A DNA stretch of 64,000 bases from the NCBI RefSeq assembly GCF_008370045.1, contig NZ_VOBN01000005.1, positions 186,001-250,000 of the forward strand, in the 5' to 3' direction. The first letter of the stretch is position 1. Each line of letters opens with the position of its first letter. Below the pieces are notes generated by a model. That model searched no databases. It saw nothing but the letters and a program-made list of their open reading frames with translations, and had not been told where the DNA came from. This stretch comes from Pseudomonas sp. ANT_J12. Lineage in GTDB: Bacteria; Pseudomonadota; Gammaproteobacteria; Pseudomonadales; Pseudomonadaceae. Both the position numbers and the translations under genes were made by a program. Shown piece after piece: positions 18,616 through 26,887 of this stretch.

Positions 18616-18809
18616 AAAAGCGGTCCCTCCTGTTCCCCGAAGCGCACCACTTTGTTACCGAACGCCCCAGCGTGGCGCAAAACCACGCTCAAGTAACAGC
18701 CGCCACGCCCACGCAAAATCCCCGCGAAAAATTTCATCATCCTCAAAACCCTTGATCTACAAGCTTTCCAGTCCTCCAGAAACTTTTCTTGAATGCCCAT
18801 CCAACAAGT

Positions 18810-18825
18810 TGGCCGCTTGATTGCA
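18810..18825 (+). promoter_or_regulatory. Sigma-54 (-24/-12) promoter of hutU
   Basis: TGGCCGCTTGATTGCA matches TGGCACG-N4-TTGCA closely, with exact GG-N10-GC spacing. hut transcription from hutU is known to need sigma-54 with CbrB or NtrC in fluorescent pseudomonads. The transcription start is predicted near 18836, inside the HutC operator. Confidence 0.8.
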
Positions 18826-18831
18826 TATGCT

Positions 18832-18841
18832 TGTATGTACA
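18832..18841. promoter_or_regulatory. HutC operator at the hutU transcription start
   Basis: TGTATGTACA, extended to CTTGTATGTACAAG, is a TGTA-N2-TACA palindrome. It starts 7 bp after the -12 element, so bound HutC would cover the start site and block sigma-54 open-complex formation. Confidence 0.78.
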
Positions 18842-18976
18842 AGTAAAGACGTATGCGTATGAGTCGACCGAGACTCCTCGCAGCGTCCACTGATTCGCTT
18901 GTGGCGCTGTGACGCGCACAGGCTGGCTTGCCCACCGCCAGGGTTGGTTTGAATTGATCGCTGAGGAGTCTTTTTC

Positions 18977-20674
18977 GTGACTGACAATAAATCTACGACC
19001 GCTTCTTTCACAAAGCATCGTGACGTCGAAATCCGCGCTGCCCGCGGTAACAAGCTGACCGCCAAGAGCTGGCTGACTGAAGCGCCGCTGCGCATGTTGA
19101 TGAACAACCTCGACCCGGAAGTCGCCGAGAACCCTAAAGAACTGGTGGTTTACGGTGGTATCGGGCGTGCGGCGCGTAACTGGGAGTGCTACGACAAAAT
19201 CGTCGAAAGCCTGACCAATCTGAACGACGACGAGACCCTGCTGGTGCAATCCGGCAAGCCGGTCGGCGTGTTCAAGACCCACACCAATGCACCGCGCGTG
19301 CTGATCGCCAACTCCAACCTGGTGCCACACTGGGCGAGTTGGGAACACTTCAACGAACTCGACGCCAAAGGCCTGGCCATGTACGGCCAGATGACCGCCG
19401 GCAGCTGGATCTACATCGGCAGCCAGGGCATCGTCCAGGGCACCTACGAAACCTTCGTCGAAGCCGGTCGCCAACACTACAACGATGACCTGAAAGGTCG
19501 TTGGGTCCTGACCGCCGGCCTCGGCGGCATGGGTGGCGCTCAGCCTCTGGCTGCTACCTTGGCCGGCGCCTGCTCGCTGAACATCGAATGCCAGCAGGTC
19601 AGCATCGATTTCCGCCTCAACAGCCGTTACGTTGACGAGCAAGCCAAAGACCTCGACGACGCCCTGGCCCGTATCGAGAAATACACCAAAGAAGGCAAGG
19701 CGATCTCCATCGCGCTGCTGGGCAACGCGGCGGAAATCCTGCCGGAACTGGTCAAGCGCGGCGTGCGCCCGGACATGGTCACCGACCAGACCAGCGCCCA
19801 CGACCCGCTCAACGGTTACCTGCCAGCCGGCTGGACCTGGGAAGAGTACCGCGCTCGCGCCAAGACCGAGCCTGCTGCCGTGGTGAAAGCCGCCAAGCAA
19901 TCCATGGCCGTGCACGTCAGAGCGATGCTCGACTTCCAGAAAATGGGCATTCCGACCTTCGACTACGGCAACAACATCCGTCAGATGGCCCAGGAAGAAG
20001 GCGTCGAGAACGCCTTCGACTTCCCAGGCTTCGTACCGGCGTACATCCGTCCGCTGTTCTGCCGTGGCATCGGTCCATTCCGTTGGGCTGCACTGTCTGG
20101 CAACGCTGAAGACATCTACAAAACCGACGCCAAGGTCAAAGAACTGATCCCGGACGACGCCCACCTGCACAACTGGTTGGACATGGCCCGCGAGCGCATC
20201 AGCTTCCAGGGTCTGCCGGCACGTATCTGCTGGGTTGGCCTGGGCCTGCGTGCCAAGCTTGGCCTGGCGTTCAACGAAATGGTGCGTAGCGGTGAATTGT
20301 CCGCACCAATCGTGATCGGTCGCGACCACCTGGACTCCGGTTCGGTAGCCAGCCCGAACCGCGAAACCGAGTCGATGCAGGACGGTTCCGACGCTGTGTC
20401 CGACTGGCCACTGCTCAACGCTCTGCTGAACACCGCGAGCGGCGCGACCTGGGTTTCCCTGCACCACGGCGGCGGCGTCGGCATGGGCTTCTCCCAGCAC
20501 TCGGGCATGGTGATTGTCTGCGACGGTACCGACGAAGCGGCCGAGCGTATTGCTCGCGTGCTGCACAACGACCCGGCGACCGGCGTGATGCGTCACGCCG
20601 ATGCGGGTTACCAGATCGCGATCGACTGCGCCAAGGAACAGGGCCTGAATTTGCCGATGATTACCGGCAAATGA
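18977..20674 (+). CDS. hutU: Urocanate hydratase (urocanase)
   Basis: NAD-containing enzyme that converts urocanate to 4-imidazolone-5-propionate, the second step of the pathway. It has 565 residues, close to the family length of about 557. Conserved blocks include [25 protein letters not shown], the [10 protein letters not shown] nucleotide-binding loop and [10 protein letters not shown] with the active-site region. Start GTG follows GAGGAG. Expression should respond to sigma-54 and HutC (sites upstream). The next gene, a putative urocanate permease, begins 156 bp downstream after a REPIN. Confidence 0.97.
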   Translation: MTDNKSTTASFTKHRDVEIRAARGNKLTAKSWLTEAPLRMLMNNLDPEVAENPKELVVYGGIGRAARNWECYDKIVESLTNLNDDETLLVQSGKPVGVFKTHTNAPRVLIANSNLVPHWASWEHFNELDAKGLAMYGQMTAGSWIYIGSQGIVQGTYETFVEAGRQHYNDDLKGRWVLTAGLGGMGGAQPLAATLAGACSLNIECQQVSIDFRLNSRYVDEQAKDLDDALARIEKYTKEGKAISIALLGNAAEILPELVKRGVRPDMVTDQTSAHDPLNGYLPAGWTWEEYRARAKTEPAAVVKAAKQSMAVHVRAMLDFQKMGIPTFDYGNNIRQMAQEEGVENAFDFPGFVPAYIRPLFCRGIGPFRWAALSGNAEDIYKTDAKVKELIPDDAHLHNWLDMARERISFQGLPARICWVGLGLRAKLGLAFNEMVRSGELSAPIVIGRDHLDSGSVASPNRETESMQDGSDAVSDWPLLNALLNTASGATWVSLHHGGGVGMGFSQHSGMVIVCDGTDEAAERIARVLHNDPATGVMRHADAGYQIAIDCAKEQGLNLPMITGK

Positions 20675-20713
20675 TGGAACGGGCCGCCTGTGATGGGTGG
20701 CCCAACGCAAAAT

Positions 20714-20791
20714 CTGTAGGAGCGAGGCTTGCCCGCGAAGGGGGCCTTGAGGCCGCCAAAAGCTTCGCGGGCAAGCCTCGCTCCTACAGGG
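20714..20791. repeat. Family B REPIN inside the hut operon
   Basis: Inverted pair (CTGTAGGAGCGAGGCTTGCC and its complement) between hutU and the permease gene. It may form a stable mRNA hairpin that changes relative expression of the two genes. Confidence 0.88.
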
Positions 20792-20830
20792 ATTCCACTA
20801 ACACCGACAACAATCCACAGAGGTTGAATC

Positions 20831-22303
20831 ATGGCTGTTAACACCGATCGTGCAGGCAACAAACCGTTGATCGAGAAACGTTCGATCGACTACATCCCGG
20901 AAGCGGAAAGACACGGTCGTCTGTTAAGCCAGTTCACCCTGTGGATGGGTGCCAACCTGCAAATCACCGCGATTGTCACCGGGGCCTTGGCCGTGGTGTT
21001 GGGCGGTGACGTGTTCTGGTCGTTGATCGGTTTGCTGATCGGCCAATTGCTCGGCGGCGGTGTGATGGCGTTGCATGCGGCGCAAGGACCGAAGCTTGGC
21101 CTGCCGCAGATGATCTCCAGCCGGGTGCAGTTTGGCGTGTATGGCGCCGCGATTCCGATCGTGCTGGTGTGCTTGATGTACCTCGGTTTCACCGCAACCG
21201 GAACCGTGCTGTCCGGCCAGGCGCTGGGCCAGTTGTTTGGCGTCAGCGACAGCGTCGGCATTCTTCTCTTCGCCAGTGTCATCGTGCTGGTCACGGTACT
21301 CGGTTATCGAGTGATCCATTGGATCGGCCGTATTGCCAGTGTCATTGGTGTGATTGCTTTTGTTTATCTGTTCAGCCGTCTGATGAGCCAGGTTGATGTT
21401 GGCGCACTGTTGCAAATCCGCCACTTCAGCTGGAGCAGTTTCTTGCTCGCGGTATCGCTCGCGGCGTCCTGGCAGATCGCCTTCGGCCCTTATGTGGCTG
21501 ACTACTCTCGCTACCTGCCGAGCAAGACTTCCTCGGTGAAAACCTTTTTCGCCGCAGGCGCAGGTTCGGTCATTGGTGCGCAGGTTGCGATGGTCCTCGG
21601 CGTGTTCGCTGCCGCATCGGCCAACGGCCAATTCGCCGGCCACGAAGTCGCCTACATCGTGGGCCTGGGCGGTACCGGTGCCACCGCGGCGCTGCTGTAT
21701 TTCAGCATCGCATTTGGCAAGGTCACCATCTCCACGCTGAACTCCTACGGCAGCTTCATGTGCATTGCGACCGTCATCAGCGGCTTCCGTGGTGATTTGA
21801 AAGTATCGCGCTTGCAGCGTCTGGTCTTCGTGCTGGTGATCGTCGGTGCTGCGACCCTGATGGCGTTGCTCGGTCAGCACTCGTTCCTCGGTGCGTTCAA
21901 GTCCTTCATCCTGTTCCTGCTCGCGTTCTTTACGCCCTGGAGCGCGATCAACCTGGTGGACTACTACTGCATCACCCGCGAGCGCTATGACGTACCGGCG
22001 CTGGCCGATCCGAACGGTCGCTACGGCCGTTGGAACATCCTTGGCATCAGCGTCTATGTCTTCGGTGTGCTGGTGCAATTGCCGTTCATCTCCACCAAGT
22101 TCTACACCGGTCCGCTGGTCGCGGCCCTGGGTGATGTGGATATTTCCTGGATCATCGGCCTGGTGATTCCCGCCGCGCTGTATTACGTGTGCGCGAAAAA
22201 ATGGCACAGCGCAGTACCTGATCACCTGATTCTGCCAGTCGAGCAGGACAGCGATGCAGCACCTATAAAAAGCGGGGCCGGTCGCGCTGCGGCGCAGGCC
22301 TGA
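20831..22303 (+). CDS. hutT(u): NCS1-family (cytosine/purine) permease, probable urocanate transporter
   Basis: A 490-residue membrane protein with about twelve hydrophobic segments, of the nucleobase:cation symporter-1 family (CodB-like). N-terminal signature: RSIDYIPEAERHG then LWMGANLQITAIVTGAL. Later motifs are FGPYVADYSRYLP and FFTPWSAINLVDYY. The equivalent gene in P. fluorescens SBW25 is reported as the urocanate transporter of the hut locus; the location between hutU and the ABC genes supports that role here. Specificity is inferred from context. The family as a whole carries cyclic N-containing compounds, which fits an imidazole substrate. The C-terminal tail is Ala-rich and cytoplasmic. 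Confidence 0.85.
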   Translation: MAVNTDRAGNKPLIEKRSIDYIPEAERHGRLLSQFTLWMGANLQITAIVTGALAVVLGGDVFWSLIGLLIGQLLGGGVMALHAAQGPKLGLPQMISSRVQFGVYGAAIPIVLVCLMYLGFTATGTVLSGQALGQLFGVSDSVGILLFASVIVLVTVLGYRVIHWIGRIASVIGVIAFVYLFSRLMSQVDVGALLQIRHFSWSSFLLAVSLAASWQIAFGPYVADYSRYLPSKTSSVKTFFAAGAGSVIGAQVAMVLGVFAAASANGQFAGHEVAYIVGLGGTGATAALLYFSIAFGKVTISTLNSYGSFMCIATVISGFRGDLKVSRLQRLVFVLVIVGAATLMALLGQHSFLGAFKSFILFLLAFFTPWSAINLVDYYCITRERYDVPALADPNGRYGRWNILGISVYVFGVLVQLPFISTKFYTGPLVAALGDVDISWIIGLVIPAALYYVCAKKWHSAVPDHLILPVEQDSDAAPIKSGAGRAAAQA

Positions 22304-22373
22304 CGGGATGTGGACAGGGCTTGGATGCCTCTTGACTGCCGTAAGCCAACTCATGATTAGGAGCGTCACTACA

Positions 22374-23342
22374 ATGAAATCGAACAAGACCCTGCTGACC
22401 ACATTGCTTTCCATGGGCCTGCTCGCCAGCGCCGGCGCCACCCAGGCTGCCGGTTGGTGCGAATCGGGCAAACCGGTGAAATTCGCCGGCCTGAACTGGG
22501 AAAGCGCCATGCTGCTGACCGACGTGCTGCAAGTCGTGTTGGAGAAAGGCTACGACTGCAAGACCGACAGCCTGCCGGGCAACTCCATCACCATGGAAAA
22601 CGCCCTGAGCAGCAACGACATCCAGGTGTTCGCCGAAGAGTGGGTGGGCCGCAGCGAGGTCTGGAACAAGGCCGAGAAGGCCGGCAAAGTCGTCGGCGTC
22701 GGCGCTCCAGTGGTGGGCGCAGTCGAAGGCTGGTACGTGCCGCGCTACGTGATCGAAGGCGACGCCAAGCGCAAGCTGGAACCCAAGGCGCCGGACCTGA
22801 AAAACATCGCCGACCTGGCCAAGTACGCCTCGGTGTTCAAGGATCAGGAAGAGCCAGCCAAGGGCCGTTTCTACAACTGCCCGGCCGGCTGGACCTGTGA
22901 ACTCGACAACAGCGAAATGCTGAAAAGTTATGGCCTGGAAAGCACCTACACCAACTTCCGCCCAGGCACCGGCCCGGCGCTGGATGCGGCCGTGCTGTCG
23001 AGCTACAAGCGTGGTGAGCCGATCCTGTTCTACTACTGGTCGCCAACCCCGCTGATGGGCCAGGTGGACCTGGTCAAACTCGAAGAGAAGCCAGGCGTCG
23101 ACAAGCGCGTGACCATCAAGGTCGGCCTGTCCAAGGTGTTCCACGAGCAGGCCCCGGAACTGGTGGCCGTGCTGGAAAAGGTCAACCTGCCAATCGACCT
23201 GCTGAACCAGAACCTGGGGCGCATGACCAAAGAGCGGATCGAATCGCCAAAACTGGCCAAGATCTTCTTGAAGGAACATCCTGAAGTCTGGCACGCATGG
23301 GTGAGCGACGACGCAGCCAAGAAAATCGACGCGGCCTTGTAG
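22374..23342 (+). CDS. hutX: Quaternary-amine/histidine-type ABC transporter substrate-binding protein
   Basis: Periplasmic binding protein of the OpuAC (glycine betaine/proline/choline) family, 322 residues. The signal peptide is cleaved near ATQA-AGWC. Ligand-site type aromatics are seen in GLNWESAM, EEWVGRSEVW, EGWYVPRYV and YYWSPTPLMG. ATG 22374 is chosen over an upstream in-frame GTG because it starts the signal peptide and follows TTAGGAGC. It forms hutXWV with the next two genes. Named by analogy with HutX of Sinorhizobium, reported to carry histidine and betaines. The true ligand here is open and could be a histidine betaine, given the neighbouring MIO-less lyase. Confidence 0.85.
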   Translation: MKSNKTLLTTLLSMGLLASAGATQAAGWCESGKPVKFAGLNWESAMLLTDVLQVVLEKGYDCKTDSLPGNSITMENALSSNDIQVFAEEWVGRSEVWNKAEKAGKVVGVGAPVVGAVEGWYVPRYVIEGDAKRKLEPKAPDLKNIADLAKYASVFKDQEEPAKGRFYNCPAGWTCELDNSEMLKSYGLESTYTNFRPGTGPALDAAVLSSYKRGEPILFYYWSPTPLMGQVDLVKLEEKPGVDKRVTIKVGLSKVFHEQAPELVAVLEKVNLPIDLLNQNLGRMTKERIESPKLAKIFLKEHPEVWHAWVSDDAAKKIDAAL

Positions 23343-23412
23343 GTTGAGCCTCTCCGACTGCTGGCGACGGCAGTCGGACGCTTGATCGCAACCCCTTGAT
23401 TGAGAGTCTCTT

Positions 23413-24264
23413 ATGTTTCCCGAAAGCTTTACCTTTTCCATCGCCGACTGGGTCAACAGTTGGGTCGATTCGCTGGTCACCAACTACGGCGACGTGTTCC
23501 GGCACATCTCCGACACCCTGTTGTGGGCCATCGTCAATCTTGAAGGCATGCTGCGTGCGGCGCCGTGGTGGCTGATGCTGCTCATCGTGGCGGGCGTGGC
23601 CTGGCACGCGACCCGTAAAGTCGTGACCACGGCGGTGATCGTCGGCCTGCTGTTCCTGGTCGGCGCGGTCGGCCTCTGGGACAAGCTGATGCAAACCCTG
23701 GCGCTGATGATGGTGGCGACGATCATTTCGGTGCTGATCGGCATCCCCCTGGGCATTCTCTCGGCGCGCAGCAATCGCCTGCGTTCGGTGCTGATGCCGC
23801 TGCTGGACATCATGCAGACCATGCCGAGTTTCGTGTACCTGATCCCGGTGCTGATGCTGTTCGGCCTGGGCAAGGTCCCGGCGATTTTCGCCACGGTGAT
23901 CTACGCCGCGCCGCCGCTGATTCGCTTGACTGACCTGGGCATTCGCCAGGTGGACGGCGAAGTGATGGAAGCGATCAACGCCTTCGGTGCCAACCGCTGG
24001 CAGCAACTGTTTGGCGTGCAACTGCCGCTGGCCCTGCCTAGCATCATGGCCGGGATTAACCAGACCACCATGATGGCCCTGTCGATGGTGGTGATTGCCT
24101 CGATGATCGGTGCCCGTGGCCTGGGCGAAGACGTGTTGGTGGGGATTCAGACCCTCAACGTCGGACGTGGCCTTGAAGCCGGTCTGGCGATCGTGATTCT
24201 GGCAGTGGTGATCGACCGCATTACGCAAGCGTACGGTCGGCCACGGCATGAGGTGAGCAAATGA
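23413..24264 (+). CDS. hutW: ABC transporter permease, ProW type
   Basis: Integral membrane component of 283 residues with about six or seven hydrophobic segments. The EAA-type cytoplasmic loop EVMEAINAFGANRWQQLFGVQLP precedes LPSIMAGINQTTMMALSMVV (each seen as a conserved block), as in ProW/OpuAB permeases. It lies 70 bp after hutX, and its stop overlaps the start of hutV (ATGA). It forms the translocation channel for the hutXWV importer in the inner membrane. Confidence 0.92.
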   Translation: MFPESFTFSIADWVNSWVDSLVTNYGDVFRHISDTLLWAIVNLEGMLRAAPWWLMLLIVAGVAWHATRKVVTTAVIVGLLFLVGAVGLWDKLMQTLALMMVATIISVLIGIPLGILSARSNRLRSVLMPLLDIMQTMPSFVYLIPVLMLFGLGKVPAIFATVIYAAPPLIRLTDLGIRQVDGEVMEAINAFGANRWQQLFGVQLPLALPSIMAGINQTTMMALSMVVIASMIGARGLGEDVLVGIQTLNVGRGLEAGLAIVILAVVIDRITQAYGRPRHEVSK

Positions 24265-25091
24265 ACGACGCAACCGTGAGCAAAATCGAAGTCAAAAACG
24301 TCTTCAAGATTTTCGGCAACCGTTCCAAGGAAGCCCTGGGCATGATTGGCCAGGGCAAGACCAAGGATCAGGTGCTGGCCGAAACCGGCTGCGTGGTCGG
24401 CGTGAACGATTTGTCGTTGAGCATCGGCACCGGCGAGATCTTCGTGATCATGGGCCTGTCCGGTTCCGGCAAATCGACGTTGGTGCGTCACTTCAATCGC
24501 CTGATCGATCCGACTAGCGGCGCGATCCTGGTGGACGGCGTGGACATCCTGCAATACGACATGGAAGCCCTGCGCCAATTCCGTCGCCACAAGATCAGCA
24601 TGGTGTTCCAGAGCTTCGGCCTGCTGCCGCACAAGACTGTGGTCGACAACGTCGCCTACGGCCTGAAAGTGCGTGGCGAGAGCAAGCAAATGTGCTCCGA
24701 GCGTGCGCTGCACTGGATCAACACCGTGGGCCTCAAAGGCTACGAAAACAAATACCCGCACCAGCTCTCGGGTGGCATGCGCCAACGTGTGGGCCTGGCC
24801 CGCGCCCTGGCGGCAGACACCGACATCATTCTGATGGACGAAGCGTTCAGCGCCCTTGACCCGCTGATCCGCGCCGAGATGCAGGACCAGTTGCTGGAAC
24901 TGCAAAAGACCCTGCACAAGACCATCGTCTTCATCACCCACGACCTCGACGAGGCCGTGCGCATCGGTAATCGCATTGCGATTCTCAAGGATGGCCGGTT
25001 GATTCAGGTCGGCACGCCGCGAGAGATCCTGCATTCGCCGGCGGATGAGTATGTTGACCGCTTCGTGCAGCGGCGGGCTGCGGTGGTTTAA
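24261..25091 (+). CDS. hutV: ABC transporter ATP-binding protein, ProV type
   Basis: ATPase of the hutXWV importer, 276 residues. Walker A is GLSGSGKST (about residues 64-72), the signature is LSGGMRQRV and Walker B is IILMDEAFSALDP, followed by the switch His in FITHDLDEA. The N-terminal extension KNVFKIFGNRSKEALGMI is typical of ProV-like subunits; the C-terminal CBS domains found in full-length ProV are absent, which makes it a short HutV-type protein. Overlaps hutW by 4 bp. A family A repeat separates it from hutH1. Confidence 0.93.
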   Translation: MNDATVSKIEVKNVFKIFGNRSKEALGMIGQGKTKDQVLAETGCVVGVNDLSLSIGTGEIFVIMGLSGSGKSTLVRHFNRLIDPTSGAILVDGVDILQYDMEALRQFRRHKISMVFQSFGLLPHKTVVDNVAYGLKVRGESKQMCSERALHWINTVGLKGYENKYPHQLSGGMRQRVGLARALAADTDIILMDEAFSALDPLIRAEMQDQLLELQKTLHKTIVFITHDLDEAVRIGNRIAILKDGRLIQVGTPREILHSPADEYVDRFVQRRAAVV

Positions 25092-25096
25092 CAGTC

Positions 25097-25231
25097 GATC
25101 GTTCCCACGCTCTGCGTGGGAATGCATCCCGTGACGCTCCGCGTCACCCCTGCGCCGGGCTTGAACCTTGCGCTGAACACGGGACGCGGAGCGTCCCAGG
25201 CGGCATTCCCACGCAGAGCGTGGGAACGATC
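25097..25231. repeat. Family A palindromic repeat, copy 3, inside the hut operon
   Basis: Outer GATCGTTCCCACGCTCTGCG arms with an enlarged centre, between hutV and hutH1. It is the longest copy in the window (135 bp). Confidence 0.85.
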
Positions 25232-25249
25232 AACTTCAAGAGGTCAAAG

Positions 25250-26773
25250 ATGTCCCAGGCTGAAAAAATCGTTATCGCCGACGCCCCGTTGCGTTGGCAG
25301 GATGTGGTGGCCGTCGCCCGTCATGGCGCGCAGCTTGAGCTGTCGGCCGAGACCTGGGCACGGATCGACAATGCCCAGGCCATCGTGCAGCGCATCGTCG
25401 CCAGCGGTGAGCGTGCGTACGGCGTCAACACCGGCCTCGGCGCCTTGTGCAATGTCTCGCTGAAAGACGAACAACTCAGCCAACTGTCGCGCAACACGCT
25501 GCTCAGCCACGCCTGCGGCGTTGGCGCGCCATTGGCCGACGAACAGACCCGCGCCATCATCTGCGCCGCGATCCGCAACTACAGTCACGGCAAATCCGGC
25601 ATCCATCGCCGGGTGGTCGAGGCCTTGCTGGCGCTGCTCAATCGCGGCATCACCCCGCAAGTGCCGTCCCAGGGTTCGGTGGGTTACCTGACCCACATGG
25701 CCCACATCAGCATCACGCTGCTGGGCGTCGGCAATGTCAGCTATCGCGGGCAGATCGTTTCCGCGCAGCAAGCCCTGGCCGAGGAAGGTCTGGAGCCGGT
25801 TCAACTCGGCGCCAAGGACGGTTTGTGCCTGGTCAACGGCACGCCGTGCATGACCGGTCTGAGCTGCCTGGCCCTGGCCGATGCGACGCGCCTGGTGCAA
25901 TGGGCCGACGTGATCGGTGCCATGAGTTTCGAAGCCCAGCGCGGTCAGATTGCGGCGTTTGATGCCGAGATCATCGCGCTCAAGCCACACCCGGGCATGC
26001 AGCACGTCGGCGTCAATCTGCGGGCGCTGCTCGATGGCAGTGAAGTGATTGCTTCAAGCCTCGGCATTCGCACGCAAGATGCTTTGAGCATCCGTTCGAT
26101 TCCGCAGGTTCACGGCGCCGCTCGCGATCAGCTTGAGCACGCGAAAAAGCAGATTGAAACCGAACTCAACTCGGTCACCGACAACCCGATGCTGCTGGGC
26201 ACGCCGGACAACTTCCGGGTGATATCCCAGGCCAACCCGCACGGCCAGTCCGTGGCGATGGCGGCGGATCTGCTGGCGATGGCCATGGCCGAAATCGGCT
26301 CGATTGCCGAGCGGCGTCTGGATCGCTTGATCAACCCGCACGTCAGTGGCTTGCCGGCGTTTCTGGTGGCCAATCCGGGGGTGAACTCCGGGATGATGAT
26401 CGTCCAATACGTCGCCGCTTCGCTGTGTGCGGAAAACCGCCAGTTGGCGCAACCGGCGGTGCTCGACAACTACGTCACCTCTGGCCTGCAGGAAGACCAC
26501 CTGAGCCTCGGCACCAACGCCGCGCTGAAGCTGCACCGCGCCCTGGAAAACGTCACGCAGATCCTCGCCATCGAGTACCTGCTGGCGGCCCAGGCGTTTG
26601 AATTCCTCAAGGAACAACGCTTCGGCGCCGGCACCGATACCGCTTGGCGTCTGCTGCGCGAACGGGTTCCGGCCTACGACCAGGACCGTTGGCTGGCACC
26701 GGACATCGCCGCCGCTGCCAGCGTGCTGAAAGACCCGATTTTGCTGCAAATGGCTTTACCCAATCTGAACTGA
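25250..26773 (+). CDS. hutH1: HAL/PAL-family lyase paralogue lacking the MIO triad (HutH1)
   Basis: A 507-residue member of the histidine/phenylalanine ammonia-lyase family. Family features are present: YGVNTGLGAL near residue 47, SHACGVGAPL, DNPMLLG, QSVAMAADLLAMAMAEIGS, and the C-terminal QEDHLS. At the place where histidase has [15 protein letters not shown], this protein reads GSVGYLTHMAHIS (residues 142-154). Exactly the three residues Ala-Ser-Gly that cyclise to the MIO cofactor are missing, so ordinary histidase chemistry is not expected. In P. fluorescens SBW25 the second hutH copy, not hutH1, is reported as the functional histidase. ATG 25250 is chosen (AAGAGG upstream); ten earlier in-frame codons lie next to the repeat. 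It follows hutXWV directly. Possible role: elimination on a histidine betaine, as in ergothionase, which also lacks MIO (inference). Confidence 0.85.
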   Translation: MSQAEKIVIADAPLRWQDVVAVARHGAQLELSAETWARIDNAQAIVQRIVASGERAYGVNTGLGALCNVSLKDEQLSQLSRNTLLSHACGVGAPLADEQTRAIICAAIRNYSHGKSGIHRRVVEALLALLNRGITPQVPSQGSVGYLTHMAHISITLLGVGNVSYRGQIVSAQQALAEEGLEPVQLGAKDGLCLVNGTPCMTGLSCLALADATRLVQWADVIGAMSFEAQRGQIAAFDAEIIALKPHPGMQHVGVNLRALLDGSEVIASSLGIRTQDALSIRSIPQVHGAARDQLEHAKKQIETELNSVTDNPMLLGTPDNFRVISQANPHGQSVAMAADLLAMAMAEIGSIAERRLDRLINPHVSGLPAFLVANPGVNSGMMIVQYVAASLCAENRQLAQPAVLDNYVTSGLQEDHLSLGTNAALKLHRALENVTQILAIEYLLAAQAFEFLKEQRFGAGTDTAWRLLRERVPAYDQDRWLAPDIAAAASVLKDPILLQMALPNLN

Positions 26774-26798
26774 AATCCACAACACCAGCGTGCCAAGG

Positions 26799-26823
26799 CG
26801 CGTCTCCCCACAAACGAGACGCG
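26799..26823. other. Intergenic hairpin between hutH1 and hutH
   Basis: CGCGTCTC / GAGACGCG form a perfect 8-bp stem with a 9-nt loop. There is no T-tract, so it is more likely an mRNA processing or stabilising hairpin than a terminator. Confidence 0.45.
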
Positions 26824-26859
26824 ACGGACAACGGACATCTCCGGAGCGTCTGGTGAGTT

Positions 26860-26867
26860 AATAAAAA
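26860..26867 (+). promoter_or_regulatory. Candidate Hfq/Crc (CA-motif) site before hutH
   Basis: AATAAAAA fits the AANAANAA catabolite-activity motif, immediately upstream of the ribosome site AAAAGGAG and 21 nt before the GTG start. hut genes are under carbon catabolite control in pseudomonads; use of this exact site is untested. Confidence 0.45.
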
Positions 26868-26887
26868 ACTCTCAAAAGGAGAACGAT

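Larger units (their letters stand above)
18616..18976 (+). promoter_or_regulatory. hutU promoter region (non-coding)
   Basis: The gene-free stretch from 18489 to 18976 holds the family C REPIN and then this leader. Within it are the sigma-54 promoter at 18810-18825, the HutC palindrome at 18832-18841 and the hutU ribosome site GAGGAG at about 18963. A 135-nt untranslated leader is implied. Enhancer sites for CbrB or NtrC, expected further upstream, were not recognised by eye. Confidence 0.7.

Noticed and set aside
18672..18689. Second sigma-54-like sequence before hutU (TGGCGCAAAACCACGC)
   Set aside because: The spacing between GG and GC is eleven and not ten bases, and it is farther from the HutC operator than the better match at 18810.
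18743..20710. Very long open frame on the minus strand opposite hutU
   Set aside because: Mirror-frame artefact of high-GC codon bias; the product has no recognisable domain, while the plus-strand urocanase is unmistakable. The same applies to long antisense frames opposite opgH, the DUF2339 gene, the chemoreceptors and phaC1/phaC2.
25682..25687. Missing MIO triad in hutH1 as a sequencing error
   Set aside because: The gap is exactly three codons, in frame, and the residues around it (YLTHMAHIS) differ from the histidase sequence, which is not expected from a simple error.
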